Source: Microbacteriaceae bacterium
Lineage (GTDB): Bacteria > Actinomycetota > Actinomycetes > Actinomycetales > Microbacteriaceae
Assembly: GCA_947453285.1 (NCBI GenBank)
Contig: CANGGA010000011.1
Coordinates: 1-13,754 of the forward strand
Direction of reading: 5' to 3'
Length of the DNA: 13,754 nucleotides
The stretch's first letter is position 1. Every line of letters begins with the position of its first letter. The position numbers and the translations under genes are program-made. Below, one piece after another: positions 6,201-12,664 of this stretch. The notes under the pieces are model-generated. The model saw only the letters and a list, made by a program, of their open reading frames with translations, was not told where the DNA came from and made no database searches.

Positions 6201-8981
6201 ATCGCGAGGCAAGCTTGTCGAGGTTGCGTTAGCTGCAACCGTTGCAACCACAGTCCAAGTGGTTCCTACAAGTCGTTGAACCTTATAACTTGTTACTGCA
6301 GAACCACCGTTGTCTGAAGGTGCAGACCAAACGATGTTCAATGTTCCGTCGGTGTTCCAAGAGAGAACTGGAGTTGTGGTCGGGCCAGAAACGGTCGCAG
6401 CAGTTGTGTAACTAACCGGCGCAGACTTCGGGCTTTGACCAACCGTATTGACTGCGACCACTGCGTATTGCCAGGTCACACCCTTGGCAGGAAGCGAAAC
6501 GTTGTAGTTCAATGTGGCAACACCGTTAGCAATTGTGATCCAGGTGGTGCCCCCATCGACGCTTCTAAAGAGGTTGTAGCCGCTGACCGCAGCGCCACCG
6601 GTGTTGGTCGGCGCAATCCAGGCCAAGACTCCGGTGGTTGTGCTGCCAGCAGCAGGTGTCACGGTCAAGCCGGTTGGTGGCTGCGGAGCAACGATTGTGC
6701 CGGTAACAGCAATTTGAGTGGTTGGGCCTGCGCCGATGGCGTTGGTGACTGAGACGCGGTATTGCTCGCTCATGCCAGCAGCCGGTGAGGCAACAACCAG
6801 GCTCGAGACGGTTGCATCGTTTGTGGCAATTAGCGCCCAGGCTCCTGCCACGAATTGCTCGACTTTGTAGCCGGTGACTGCGCTGCCGCCGTTGTCGCGT
6901 GGGCCGTTCCAACTAATCGTGAACTGGGTTGCGTTCAATTTTGAGACCGTCAAGCCAGTCACCGCGGTTGGCACATCGGCAAGCGTGCGGAAGGTGTATG
7001 CCGCAGAAGCTGGGCCAGCGACACTGCCCGAGTATGCCGTGACCGCAATCTTGTAATAGGTGAAGCGAGTGAGGCCGGTTATGACCTGACTCAAAGTGCT
7101 GGTCGTGTAATTAACCACGCTGGCACCGGTTGCATAATCGGTGACCGCCACCGTGTAGCTAATTGCAGTCGCAGAGTCGATTGGTGAAACCGCACGCCAG
7201 GCAACTGTGACACCGTTTGCGGTCGTGGCTGAAACTCCAGCGAGCACAACGGCGCCAGGAGTTGCGCTGGTTGTGGTGATTGAAAGCTCTGCAGATGGAA
7301 CGCTTGAACCGATGAGGCTAACGGCAACGACGCGCACAGAATAAGTCGTGCTTGGCTGCAGCGCAGTGACAGTTGCGGTGGTAACTGAAACGACGTTTTT
7401 CTTCGTCCAAGTTCCGGCAACGTTCATCCACACTTCGTATGTCTTAATCGCAGAACCATTTGCGTTCGCTGGTGCATCCCAGGCGATGGTCACCTGGTTG
7501 CCGAATGATGCGGTCGATCGCACGTTAGTGACAGGGTCTGGCACATCGGCGAGCGTCGAGAAAATAAGTTCAGAGCTTGCCGGTGAGGTCACTGCGTCTG
7601 CGATCGAACTAACGCGCAACGAATAAGTGGTGTTCGCAGATAGGCCGGTGAGGTTTGTGGTTGTGGTTGCGCTGTCTACAGAGAGCCAGGTTGCTGCTGA
7701 CGATTCCTTGTATTCAACCTTGTATGAGTTTGCGGCCTGTGTGCCGGTCGGTGCCGACCAGGTCGCGGTGGCCGAAGTTGCCGTGATCGCCGAGACGGCA
7801 ACGTTAGTTGGCGCGCCAACCGGTGGCAGCGCGGCGTTGGTGAACTTGTTGTTGATCAGGTAGTTTCCGTTGGCGCTCTTAGCGTCGACGATGATTCCCG
7901 CCTGTGCACCAGCCTGAATCGCTGCGGTCACCTGAGCCGGGGTTGCGCTCGGGTGGTCAGCCAAATAAAGGGCTGCAAGGCCGCTAACGTGCGGGGTTGC
8001 CATCGAGGTTCCGCTGAGAGTCTTTGGAGTTGTTGGGTCTAGATAGTTGTCAGACGCGATGCCCACACCGGGTGCGAACACGTCAACTAGGTCGCCGAAG
8101 TTTGAGAATGATGCGCGGGCGTCTGTGCTGTCAGAAGCACCAACGGTGATTGCGTTTGGTGCGCTCGCTGGTGAATAACCGGCGGCGTCTGCGTTGTTGT
8201 TACCAGCTGCGATTACCGGAGTAATTCCTGCCTGGTAAAGCTTTTCGATTGCATCGTTAACAAGTTGGTACTTGCCACCACCGATGCTTGCGCTCATAAC
8301 GGCAGGAGTGCCTGCCGGATTATTTGCGATGATCCAGTCGATTGCAGAAATGATGGTCGACATCGAACCAGACCCACCGCAGCCAAGAACACGAATTGGC
8401 ACGATTGTCGCCTTCTTGGCAACACCATATTTCGTGCCCGCGATGGTTCCCGCGACGTGGGTTCCGTGACCGTTGCAGTCGGCGCCCTGCAAGTTTTGGC
8501 CGAGCAGGTCAACGCCAGTTGCAACACGGTTGCCGAAGTCTGGGTCGCTCGCCATAACACCGGTGTCGACGACATAAACATTTACACCGGCGCCAGCGCT
8601 GGCCGGATAGCTGTAACTGCTGTCATAAGTTGTGTTGGTCTGATCGATTCGATCTAGACCCCAAGAAGGAGTAGGTGTTTCGGTATCGAGCATCGAAACT
8701 GTCTGGTCGGCAACCACCTGAATAACGTTTGCGTCTGAGCGCAAGGTTGCAGCTTCGATGTCGGTCATGTCGAGCACGAAGCCATCCATGACTTCGGTGA
8801 GTTCGTCGTGAGGAGTTTCGCCAAGTTTGCCGATAACCGCGCGCACTGCGTCTGAGCTGCCGGTTTTCACCTGAACCACGTATGTGGTGCGGGCTACTGC
8901 AATGTATGCCTGAGCCGGGGTGGCACCAAGAATGGTTGCAAAAACTACGCCAAGAACAAGTGCGAAGCGAAAACGGAACAT
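3219..8981 (-). CDS. Secreted subtilisin-like (S8) serine protease with about 16 fibronectin type III domains
   Basis: This 1920-residue protein is built for export. It has a Sec signal peptide (about 1-25, ending ATPAQA), an inhibitor I9-type propeptide (about 33-96) and an S8 catalytic domain (about 105-380). The triad is visible: D139 in VVDTG, H172 in NGHGTHVAG and S326 in SGTSMATPH, with the oxyanion asparagine N261 in AAGNNN. C169 and C201 match the positions of a proteinase K/aqualysin-type disulfide and are the only cysteines I found. From residue 389 to the end come about 16 fibronectin type III domains with the recurring APxxNGGSAxxxYxVxxS pattern. No LPxTG motif or C-terminal membrane helix follows. 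AGGGGAG (8984-8990 on the complement) lies two bases before the ATG, an unusually tight spacing. It likely degrades or binds extracellular protein; the actual substrate is not visible. It lies 55 bp downstream of the ABC-2 operon. Confidence 0.93.
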   Translation of the reverse strand: MFRFRFALVLGVVFATILGATPAQAYIAVARTTYVVQVKTGSSDAVRAVIGKLGETPHDELTEVMDGFVLDMTDIEAATLRSDANVIQVVADQTVSMLDTETPTPSWGLDRIDQTNTTYDSSYSYPASAGAGVNVYVVDTGVMASDPDFGNRVATGVDLLGQNLQGADCNGHGTHVAGTIAGTKYGVAKKATIVPIRVLGCGGSGSMSTIISAIDWIIANNPAGTPAVMSASIGGGKYQLVNDAIEKLYQAGITPVIAAGNNNADAAGYSPASAPNAITVGASDSTDARASFSNFGDLVDVFAPGVGIASDNYLDPTTPKTLSGTSMATPHVSGLAALYLADHPSATPAQVTAAIQAGAQAGIIVDAKSANGNYLINNKFTNAALPPVGAPTNVAVSAITATSATATWSAPTGTQAANSYKVEYKESSAATWLSVDSATTTTNLTGLSANTTYSLRVSSIADAVTSPASSELIFSTLADVPDPVTNVRSTASFGNQVTIAWDAPANANGSAIKTYEVWMNVAGTWTKKNVVSVTTATVTALQPSTTYSVRVVAVSLIGSSVPSAELSITTTSATPGAVVLAGVSATTANGVTVAWRAVSPIDSATAISYTVAVTDYATGASVVNYTTSTLSQVITGLTRFTYYKIAVTAYSGSVAGPASAAYTFRTLADVPTAVTGLTVSKLNATQFTISWNGPRDNGGSAVTGYKVEQFVAGAWALIATNDATVSSLVVASPAAGMSEQYRVSVTNAIGAGPTTQIAVTGTIVAPQPPTGLTVTPAAGSTTTGVLAWIAPTNTGGAAVSGYNLFRSVDGGTTWITIANGVATLNYNVSLPAKGVTWQYAVVAVNTVGQSPKSAPVSYTTAATVSGPTTTPVLSWNTDGTLNIVWSAPSDNGGSAVTSYKVQRLVGTTWTVVATVAANATSTSLPRDAVGTSYSINVIATNAGGDSVASAVATISVPAARSSAPQNLTGLIDSTGRLILSWQAPANNGGSAPSSYTVQYSTNNASTWTTLSSTTLLSASFAAPPKGSTYLYRVFATTSAGNSDNSNVVSISPQVTAPGAPVMRSITFATDGSLVIAWNPPADNGGSAITGYRIETSTNATTFATAGSVAATANSITLARPAAGVRIYARVFAITAQGESAASATSSILTAYVKASAPLNLTATDTGSVVTLAWAAPSNLGGSTSVSYTPQVSKDLGVTWSNLSSTATLTLNVTRPTKGSTWQFRVVANTSFGLSDYSNTASVSVAATVSSTAIWSFAGFNGNGSMDLRWLAPTDNGGSAITSYIVEKSFDLITWTAVSNQSSANALSLNLPRENPGVRAYFRIFAVNAVGTSAASLNASIATPYLKASAPTALTATESGSIVVLAWGAPANLGGSASVSYSVQISRDNATTWGTITTIAGLTYNVSRPAKGTTNLYRIVANTAFGLSEYSNIASVSVAASAPSAPSFASLLLNTATSTIDLRWYSPTDNGGSAITNFFIQKSLDNINFANAATVAGNVLSTSVSRDNPGVRSYWRIVAQNAIGSSNASTVYTIQMPYVQASAPQNFEAVDNGSYVVTRWAAPADLGGSTSIYYYVQYSTNNSTTWLNYVSTSALTYNVPRPAKGTTTAYRVVAVTSFGVGQYSPAISVTAAATAPSVPSIRSFTLNSDLTSTLVFNAPSDNGGSAISGYIVEQSTNQSTWSVLATNASATAPFVVAAQAPGVRSYVRVTAVNAVGSSPASAVYSVQMPYVQASAVQNLTINNGSNSYVTLTWAAPSNLGGVTAVSSYQVQSSLDGVNWTVLGSTAALTATVSRPAKGVAISYRVLANTIWGLGLPSAAVAASVVTTITSVPLVISAVKSTTANVFNITFNQPTDLGGVSGWTYKVQTLQGSTWVTVASAAGAATNVAQIASPAAGVYQSVRVIATNSVGDSSPYSFTIRG
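3222..6683 (-). repeat. Six tandem ~579-bp super-repeats, each coding for a pair of fibronectin type III domains
   Basis: Within the protease gene, equivalent prolines of the module start (SAP-type motif) fall at residues 769, 964, 1157, 1350 and 1543, with a valine in the same place at 1735. The steps are 195, 193, 193, 193 and 192 residues. Each module has an A domain (PxNLGGS in the later copies, then RPAKGT) followed by a B domain (PxDNGGSAI, then NPGVR or AAGVR and a YVQASAP-like link). Approximate module coordinates are 6102-6683, 5523-6101, 4944-5522, 4365-4943, 3789-4364 and 3222-3788. A 20-base identical stretch at 3787-3806 and 4363-4382, 576 bases apart, shows the same period in the DNA. 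Confidence 0.88.
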
Positions 8982-8983
8982 GA

Positions 8984-9016
8984 CTCCCCTAGCTGACCCC
9001 AGAAATACCGGTCAGC
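8984..9016 (-). promoter_or_regulatory. Hairpin and tight ribosome binding site in front of the protease gene
   Basis: The 55-bp gap between the permease stop and the protease start contains a perfect 7-bp inverted repeat, GCTGACC (8992-8998) and GGTCAGC (9010-9016), with an 11-base loop. On the - strand the hairpin is followed almost directly by AGGGGAG and then the ATG. There is no T run, so it is not a normal terminator. It could be an mRNA structure that limits access to the ribosome binding site, a processing or stabilising stem between operon and protease messages, or a protein operator. I saw no convincing promoter in this gap. Confidence 0.5.
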
Positions 9017-9036
9017 ACAAGCCTACGCCCGCCCAC

Positions 9037-9882
9037 CTACCTAAGGAATAGGGCGCTCAGGCGCTTCGTTGTGAAAAACAGACCGCCGGCAATCATCACC
9101 ACGAAGTAGAGCACGTGGCCAAGCAAACCCCAGCCGACAACGCCGAGGGTTAGGGCTCGTTCCATCTGAATCGCGTGCCAAAGCGGCAGGCTCTCGATCA
9201 CATACTGCAACCACTGCGGATAGATGCTCAGCGGGTAAAAAGTGCCAGAGAACAGGAACATCGGCAACATAAAGAAGTTGACCATGTCCATCTGCTGAAA
9301 GTTCTTCAGATAAGAGGTGATGCCCATGCCGACCGAGGCGAAGCCGAAGGCGATTAGCACTGCCCCTGGAATAGCCAGGATGCCCCACCAGCTCGGAATC
9401 AATCCGAGCGGGGTCATCACGATCATGAAGCCGATGGCATAGGTCAAACCGCGAAGCAGGGCCCAGCCGATTTCGCCGAGTGCGACGTCTAACGTGCCGA
9501 GCGAGGTGGCCAGGATGGTCTGGTAGAGACGACCGAAGTGCATCTTGAAAAAAACGTTCCAGGTTGAGTCATAGATCGCACCGTTCATCGCCGAGGTGGC
9601 GAGCAGCGCAGGGGCGATGTATGCCGCATAGCTCACGGCGTGACCCGAGCCATCGGTAACGCCACCAATTAGCGAGCCGAGACCAAAACCGAAAGCAAGC
9701 AAGTAGAACACCGGCTCGACGAAACCACTGGCCACGACAGCCCATGACGAAGTCTTGAATGCGAGAAATGCGCGCTCGATAATTACGAGGCCTCGACCCG
9801 CATAAAACTCTGCGCCGATTTTTCCGCGGCGACGTTCAGCGATTGCAATCGCGCTGTCGACTGTTGCGTTGATCAAACTCAT
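9037..9882 (-). CDS. ABC-2 type permease, NodJ/DrrB-like (second permease)
   Basis: This is an integral membrane subunit of an ABC-2 exporter, 281 residues, close to the usual NodJ/DrrB length. Six hydrophobic segments are visible at about residues 48-74, 86-106, 132-157, 163-189, 200-218 and 250-271. Diagnostic stretches are IAPALLATSAMN (89-100) and PMFLFSGTFYPLS (207-219), which match the NodJ-type permease signature. An N-terminal cytoplasmic region of about 45 residues precedes the first helix. The start overlaps the stop of the upstream permease as ATGA (9879-9882), with GAGG on the complement of 9891-9894 eight bases upstream. It resembles the neighbouring permease in both signature stretches, so the two probably form a heterodimer with the ATPase. 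Substrates of the family include lipid-linked sugars and hydrophobic drugs; which applies here cannot be told. Confidence 0.9.
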   Translation of the reverse strand: MSLINATVDSAIAIAERRRGKIGAEFYAGRGLVIIERAFLAFKTSSWAVVASGFVEPVFYLLAFGFGLGSLIGGVTDGSGHAVSYAAYIAPALLATSAMNGAIYDSTWNVFFKMHFGRLYQTILATSLGTLDVALGEIGWALLRGLTYAIGFMIVMTPLGLIPSWWGILAIPGAVLIAFGFASVGMGITSYLKNFQQMDMVNFFMLPMFLFSGTFYPLSIYPQWLQYVIESLPLWHAIQMERALTLGVVGWGLLGHVLYFVVMIAGGLFFTTKRLSALFLR

Positions 9883-10733
9883 TTGTTCAACCTCATTCCA
9901 AACTTGCGATTAGCTACCAACAAACCGGCAACCATGATTGCTGCCAAATAAGCGAAGTGCACGAACATCAACCAAGGCTCGACCGCGTGACCGTAGCTCA
10001 AGTTTCGGCCGATGTCGGTCGAATGCCAGACCGGTGAAATCCATCCGATCCACTGCAAATAAATCGGCAGCGAGGTTAGCGGATAGAAGGTTCCAGAGAA
10101 CATAAACATCGGCGCAATGATGAAACGGCCGACAAGCGCGAAGAAGCCATCGTCCTCTTCGACGTATGAAGAGACCGCGAGCATCACGCAGGCAAATGCG
10201 ATGCCCGCGAAAATTGCCGAGAACGAGAGCACCGGAATCGACTCGAGCGTGATGGCACCAAAAGCCAAGAGCACCAGCTCATAGAAAACCGTGTTGACGA
10301 TGCATCGAATTGCCGAGGCAATCATGATTCCGCCAACGATGTCGCGGCTGCGCAACTGGGTGGCAATCATCGAGAAGAACGATCTATCCCAGACGAAACC
10401 CTGCAGCGTCGGAAACGTGGTTTCATCCATGGCGGCCTGAATCGCTGCTGTGGCAAGCAAGGCAGGAGCCAAGAAGGTCAGGTAGCCAACGCCATCGATG
10501 CCGTTAGGGCCCAGGTTTTTGTTGACCAGAGCGCCGATGCCGATGCCAACCGACATCAGGTAAAGCAGCGGGTTGCCGAGGCCGAAGGCAATCAAGGCCC
10601 ACATCCACTTTGACATATTGCGAAGGCGATATTCGGCAACGAACCAAGGCCCCCATAGGCGAACCTTGTTGAGGTCGATTAGCTTGGTCGACCCTTGCCA
10701 GGTCAACTTTGCTTCTGAAATTTGCGCGCTCAT
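9879..10733 (-). CDS. ABC-2 type permease, NodJ/DrrB-like (first permease)
   Basis: This 284-residue membrane protein is the first of two permeases in the operon. Likely membrane segments lie at about residues 44-69, 84-104, 133-158, 163-191, 203-222 and 253-275. It carries LAPALLATAAIQ (88-99) and PMFMFSGTFYPLT (208-220), nearly the same as its partner, pointing to an old gene duplication. A loop with the acidic cluster VEEDDG (191-196) replaces the partner's LKNFQQMD. The gene begins 15 bp after the ATPase stop with only a weak AGAG-type ribosome binding site, and its end overlaps the next permease by four bases. The order ATPase-permease-permease is that of DrrABC-type exporters. A role in exporting a lipid, glycolipid or drug is a family-based inference. 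Confidence 0.9.
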   Translation of the reverse strand: MSAQISEAKLTWQGSTKLIDLNKVRLWGPWFVAEYRLRNMSKWMWALIAFGLGNPLLYLMSVGIGIGALVNKNLGPNGIDGVGYLTFLAPALLATAAIQAAMDETTFPTLQGFVWDRSFFSMIATQLRSRDIVGGIMIASAIRCIVNTVFYELVLLAFGAITLESIPVLSFSAIFAGIAFACVMLAVSSYVEEDDGFFALVGRFIIAPMFMFSGTFYPLTSLPIYLQWIGWISPVWHSTDIGRNLSYGHAVEPWLMFVHFAYLAAIMVAGLLVANRKFGMRLNK

Positions 10734-10748
10734 TGATCGGCTCTGTTT

Positions 10749-11687
10749 CTAATCAACGAGGGTTCGGCCAGTGAGACGCAAGAACACGTCTTCGAGTGAG
10801 CTGCGGCGAACGAGCGAGGTCTGCGGTTCAAGACCCATCTTGTGAATCTGCTTCAAGATCTTTTCGCCGTCTTCGCTATAAACCAAAATGCGGTCTGGCA
10901 AAGTTTCGATGCGGTCGCCCAGGTGTGCAATCTTCTGCCCGGCCTCCGCATTATTTTTCGAACCGAAACGAACCTCGAGAACTTCTTTGCTCGAATACTT
11001 TTTGATCAGTTCAGCGGGTGCACCCTCGGCCATAATCTTGCCTTTATCCATCACGATGAGTCGGTCACAGAGTTGCTCGGCTTCATCCATGTAGTGAGTT
11101 GTAATGACCAGGGTGACGCCTTCTTCTTTTAGGCGAAACAGTCTGTCCCAAAGAATGTGACGAGCCTGTGGGTCGAGACCGGTGGTCGGTTCGTCGAGCA
11201 TCAAAATCTCTGGCTCGTTTACCATACCGCGAGCGATGGTGAGGCGGCGCTGCATTCCGCCAGAAAGCGCACTTACCTTGGTGTCACGCTTATCGGTTAG
11301 CTGCGCGAATTCGAGCAACTCGACAATCTTGGCCTTCAAGAACTTGCGGCTCAGGCCGAAGTAGCGGCCATAGATATAGAGGTTCTCCCAGGTCTTGAGC
11401 TCACGGTCGTGACTGTCTTGCTGAGGCACGACTCCGAGGTGGGCGCGAATCTCTGGGCCGAACTTGTTTGGGTCTTTGCCCAAAATCGTCAGGTCACCGC
11501 TGGTGCGCTGAGAGGTCGATGCGATCATGCGCATGGTGGTCGATTTGCCTGCGCCGTTTGGGCCTAGCAAGCCGAATGACTCACCGCGCTTCACAGAAAA
11601 GGTGATGCCATCGACGGCGACGAAATCTTCGTACTTCTTGGTCAGCCCTTTGGCGACAATCATTAGTTCAGCGGTCTTCTTAGCCAA
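10749..11687 (-). CDS. ABC transporter ATP-binding protein, NodI/DrrA-like
   Basis: This cytoplasmic ATPase powers the two permeases encoded downstream. With the TTG start at 11685-11687 it is 312 residues, a normal DrrA/NodI length. It shows Walker A GPNGAGKST (42-50), the Q-loop VPQQD (Q89), the signature LSGGMQ (141-146), Walker B ILMLDE (161-166) and the H-loop histidine H198 in TTHYMDEAE. A C-terminal domain of about 80 residues ends in the SLEDVFLRLTGR motif typical of the DrrA/NodI group. A longer reading frame reaches an ATG at 11774, but that lies upstream of the best -10 box (11727-11732) and its extra residues match nothing in the family. The TTG has a weak purine-rich site seven bases upstream. 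The ATG at 11663, just before MIVAKGLTKKY, is the alternative start and has no ribosome binding site. Confidence 0.9.
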   Translation of the reverse strand: MAKKTAELMIVAKGLTKKYEDFVAVDGITFSVKRGESFGLLGPNGAGKSTTMRMIASTSQRTSGDLTILGKDPNKFGPEIRAHLGVVPQQDSHDRELKTWENLYIYGRYFGLSRKFLKAKIVELLEFAQLTDKRDTKVSALSGGMQRRLTIARGMVNEPEILMLDEPTTGLDPQARHILWDRLFRLKEEGVTLVITTHYMDEAEQLCDRLIVMDKGKIMAEGAPAELIKKYSSKEVLEVRFGSKNNAEAGQKIAHLGDRIETLPDRILVYSEDGEKILKQIHKMGLEPQTSLVRRSSLEDVFLRLTGRTLVD

Positions 11688-11726
11688 TTCTGTGCTTTCT
11701 TCTTTGAACGCCCTAATCCGGGCAGC

Positions 11727-11755
11727 TTTATAGGCTAACCCGACCGGCAGCCGAA
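11727..11755 (-). promoter_or_regulatory. Candidate promoter of the ABC-2 export operon
   Basis: On the - strand a TATAAA box (complement of 11727-11732) follows a TTCGGC element (complement of 11750-11755) with a 17-base spacer. Transcription would start near 11720 and give a leader of about 33 bases before the TTG start. The -10 is good; the -35 is poor, as is common in actinobacteria. One arm of an inverted repeat touches the -10 box. Confidence 0.5.
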
Positions 11756-11794
11756 TTATTGCTATTCGACACATATTTATCAGGTTGTTAGCCT
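11732..11794. repeat. 8-bp inverted repeat linking the two divergent promoters
   Basis: AGGCTAAC at 11732-11739 and GTTAGCCT at 11787-11794 are perfect reverse complements separated by 47 bases. Extended with one mismatch, each strand reads GTTAGCCTRTA in the direction of its own gene. The arms overlap the candidate -10 region on both sides. They may be binding sites for one regulator, or just two similar core promoters. Confidence 0.5.
11765..11794 (+). promoter_or_regulatory. Candidate promoter of the methyltransferase gene, possibly giving leaderless mRNA
   Basis: A TAGCCT element (11789-11794, fitting the actinobacterial TAnnnT pattern) lies six bases before the ATG at 11801, with TTCGAC at 11765-11770 and an 18-base spacer. 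Transcription would begin at or next to the start codon. This agrees with the lack of a Shine-Dalgarno sequence before the ATG. The call rests on spacing and weak motifs only. Confidence 0.4.
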
Positions 11795-11800
11795 GTATGA

Positions 11801-12664
11801 ATGCCCACTCAAACCGTCGCTAAGCCGCGGCCGGGCAATACCCGAATTACCGGCAAAGAGCAGTTTTATACCCCTGCCCCACTTGCCCGTGAATTATTCA
11901 CGGATGTCGCCTCGGTCGTGACCAACCTTGCCGAGCGCGTGGTCATCGAGCCGGCCGGTGGCACCGGAGCATTCATCAAGGCCGCCAAGAAGTTTGGCGT
12001 TGCCGACATCGTAAGTTTCGACATCGAACCTAAGCACGCGGGCATTGCCGCCGGCAATTTTCTCGAGGCAGAACTCGACATGCGGGGTGCAGTGACTGTT
12101 TCGAACCCACCTTTCGGGCGAAACAATTCGCTCTCGATTCCGTTCTTCAACAAGGCAGCCGAGCACAGCGATTACATCGCGTTTATCGTTCCGCGTTCTT
12201 GGCGCAAGTGGTCTGTCATCAATCGACTCGATCAGCGTTTTCACCTGGTCTTCGACAAAGACATTCAGATTGACTATGTCGATGAAAACGGCGACGAGCT
12301 TTCAACCAAGTCTCGCCTGGCCACCTGTTTTCAAATCTGGCAGAAACGAAAAGTTGTGCGACCGATCGTTAGCGTTGTCGACAACGAGTTCATCAAAAAG
12401 GTAAAGCCGGCCGAGGCCGATGTTTCGCTAACGATTTTCGGTTTCAACTGCGGCAAGGTTCGCACCGAGTTCAAGCGCGAACCTAACTCGACACAGATGT
12501 TTTTGAAATTGCAGCATCCGCGTGCTCTCGAAGCATTGCAGTCTGTCGACTTCTCACGATTTTTCAAGAACACCGCATACACCGAAGCACTCTCGCTGCA
12601 AGAAATAAATTTCTTGCTCAACGAGTTTCTAATTGGCGAGGGCCAACTAAAGGAGAACAAATGA
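11801..12664 (+). CDS. Probable adenine-specific DNA methyltransferase (NPPF type)
   Basis: This 287-residue protein has the hallmarks of an amino-group S-adenosylmethionine methyltransferase. FYTPAPLA (22-29) fits motif X, IEPAGGTGAF (49-58) is motif I that binds the cofactor, D74 in FDIEP is the likely ribose-binding acid, and SNPPFG (101-106) is catalytic motif IV. The motif order X-I-IV and the NPPF form point to N6-adenine methylation of DNA. There is no obvious separate target-recognition domain; the part after about residue 190 is unassigned. No restriction endonuclease gene is visible nearby. The next in-frame start, a GTG far downstream, would remove the FYTP motif, so the ATG at 11801 is preferred despite lacking a ribosome binding site. 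It ends with an ATGA overlap into an ABC exporter gene. RNA or protein methylation remains possible. Confidence 0.75.
   Translation: MPTQTVAKPRPGNTRITGKEQFYTPAPLARELFTDVASVVTNLAERVVIEPAGGTGAFIKAAKKFGVADIVSFDIEPKHAGIAAGNFLEAELDMRGAVTVSNPPFGRNNSLSIPFFNKAAEHSDYIAFIVPRSWRKWSVINRLDQRFHLVFDKDIQIDYVDENGDELSTKSRLATCFQIWQKRKVVRPIVSVVDNEFIKKVKPAEADVSLTIFGFNCGKVRTEFKREPNSTQMFLKLQHPRALEALQSVDFSRFFKNTAYTEALSLQEINFLLNEFLIGEGQLKENK
12649..12655 (+). promoter_or_regulatory. Strong ribosome binding site for the ABC exporter gene
   Basis: AAAGGAG lies five bases before the ATG at 12661, inside the 3' end of the methyltransferase gene. It decides between the ATG at 12661 and the nearby ATGs at 12667 and 12670, favouring the first. 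Confidence 0.8.

Noticed and set aside
3219..7817. Regular repeats considered as a CRISPR array or noncoding satellite
   Set aside because: The repeats stay in one open frame, keep fibronectin III residues and have no short identical repeats with unique spacers.
8265..8657. 130-codon + strand frame opposite the protease catalytic domain
   Set aside because: The opposite strand encodes the conserved Asp/His/Ser protease core; the antisense frame shows no domain or ribosome binding site.
9041..9388. 115-codon frame overlapping the second permease on the same strand
   Set aside because: It is a shifted frame of a convincing membrane protein; its Arg/Ala/Pro-rich product has no family features.
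11688..11774. Upstream extension of the ATPase to an ATG at 11774
   Set aside because: The extension covers the best -10 box of the gene and adds residues with no counterpart in NodI/DrrA proteins.
11781..11795. CAGG-N7-CCTG palindrome as an operator
   Set aside because: The arms are only four bases and overlap the -10; it is too short to separate from chance.
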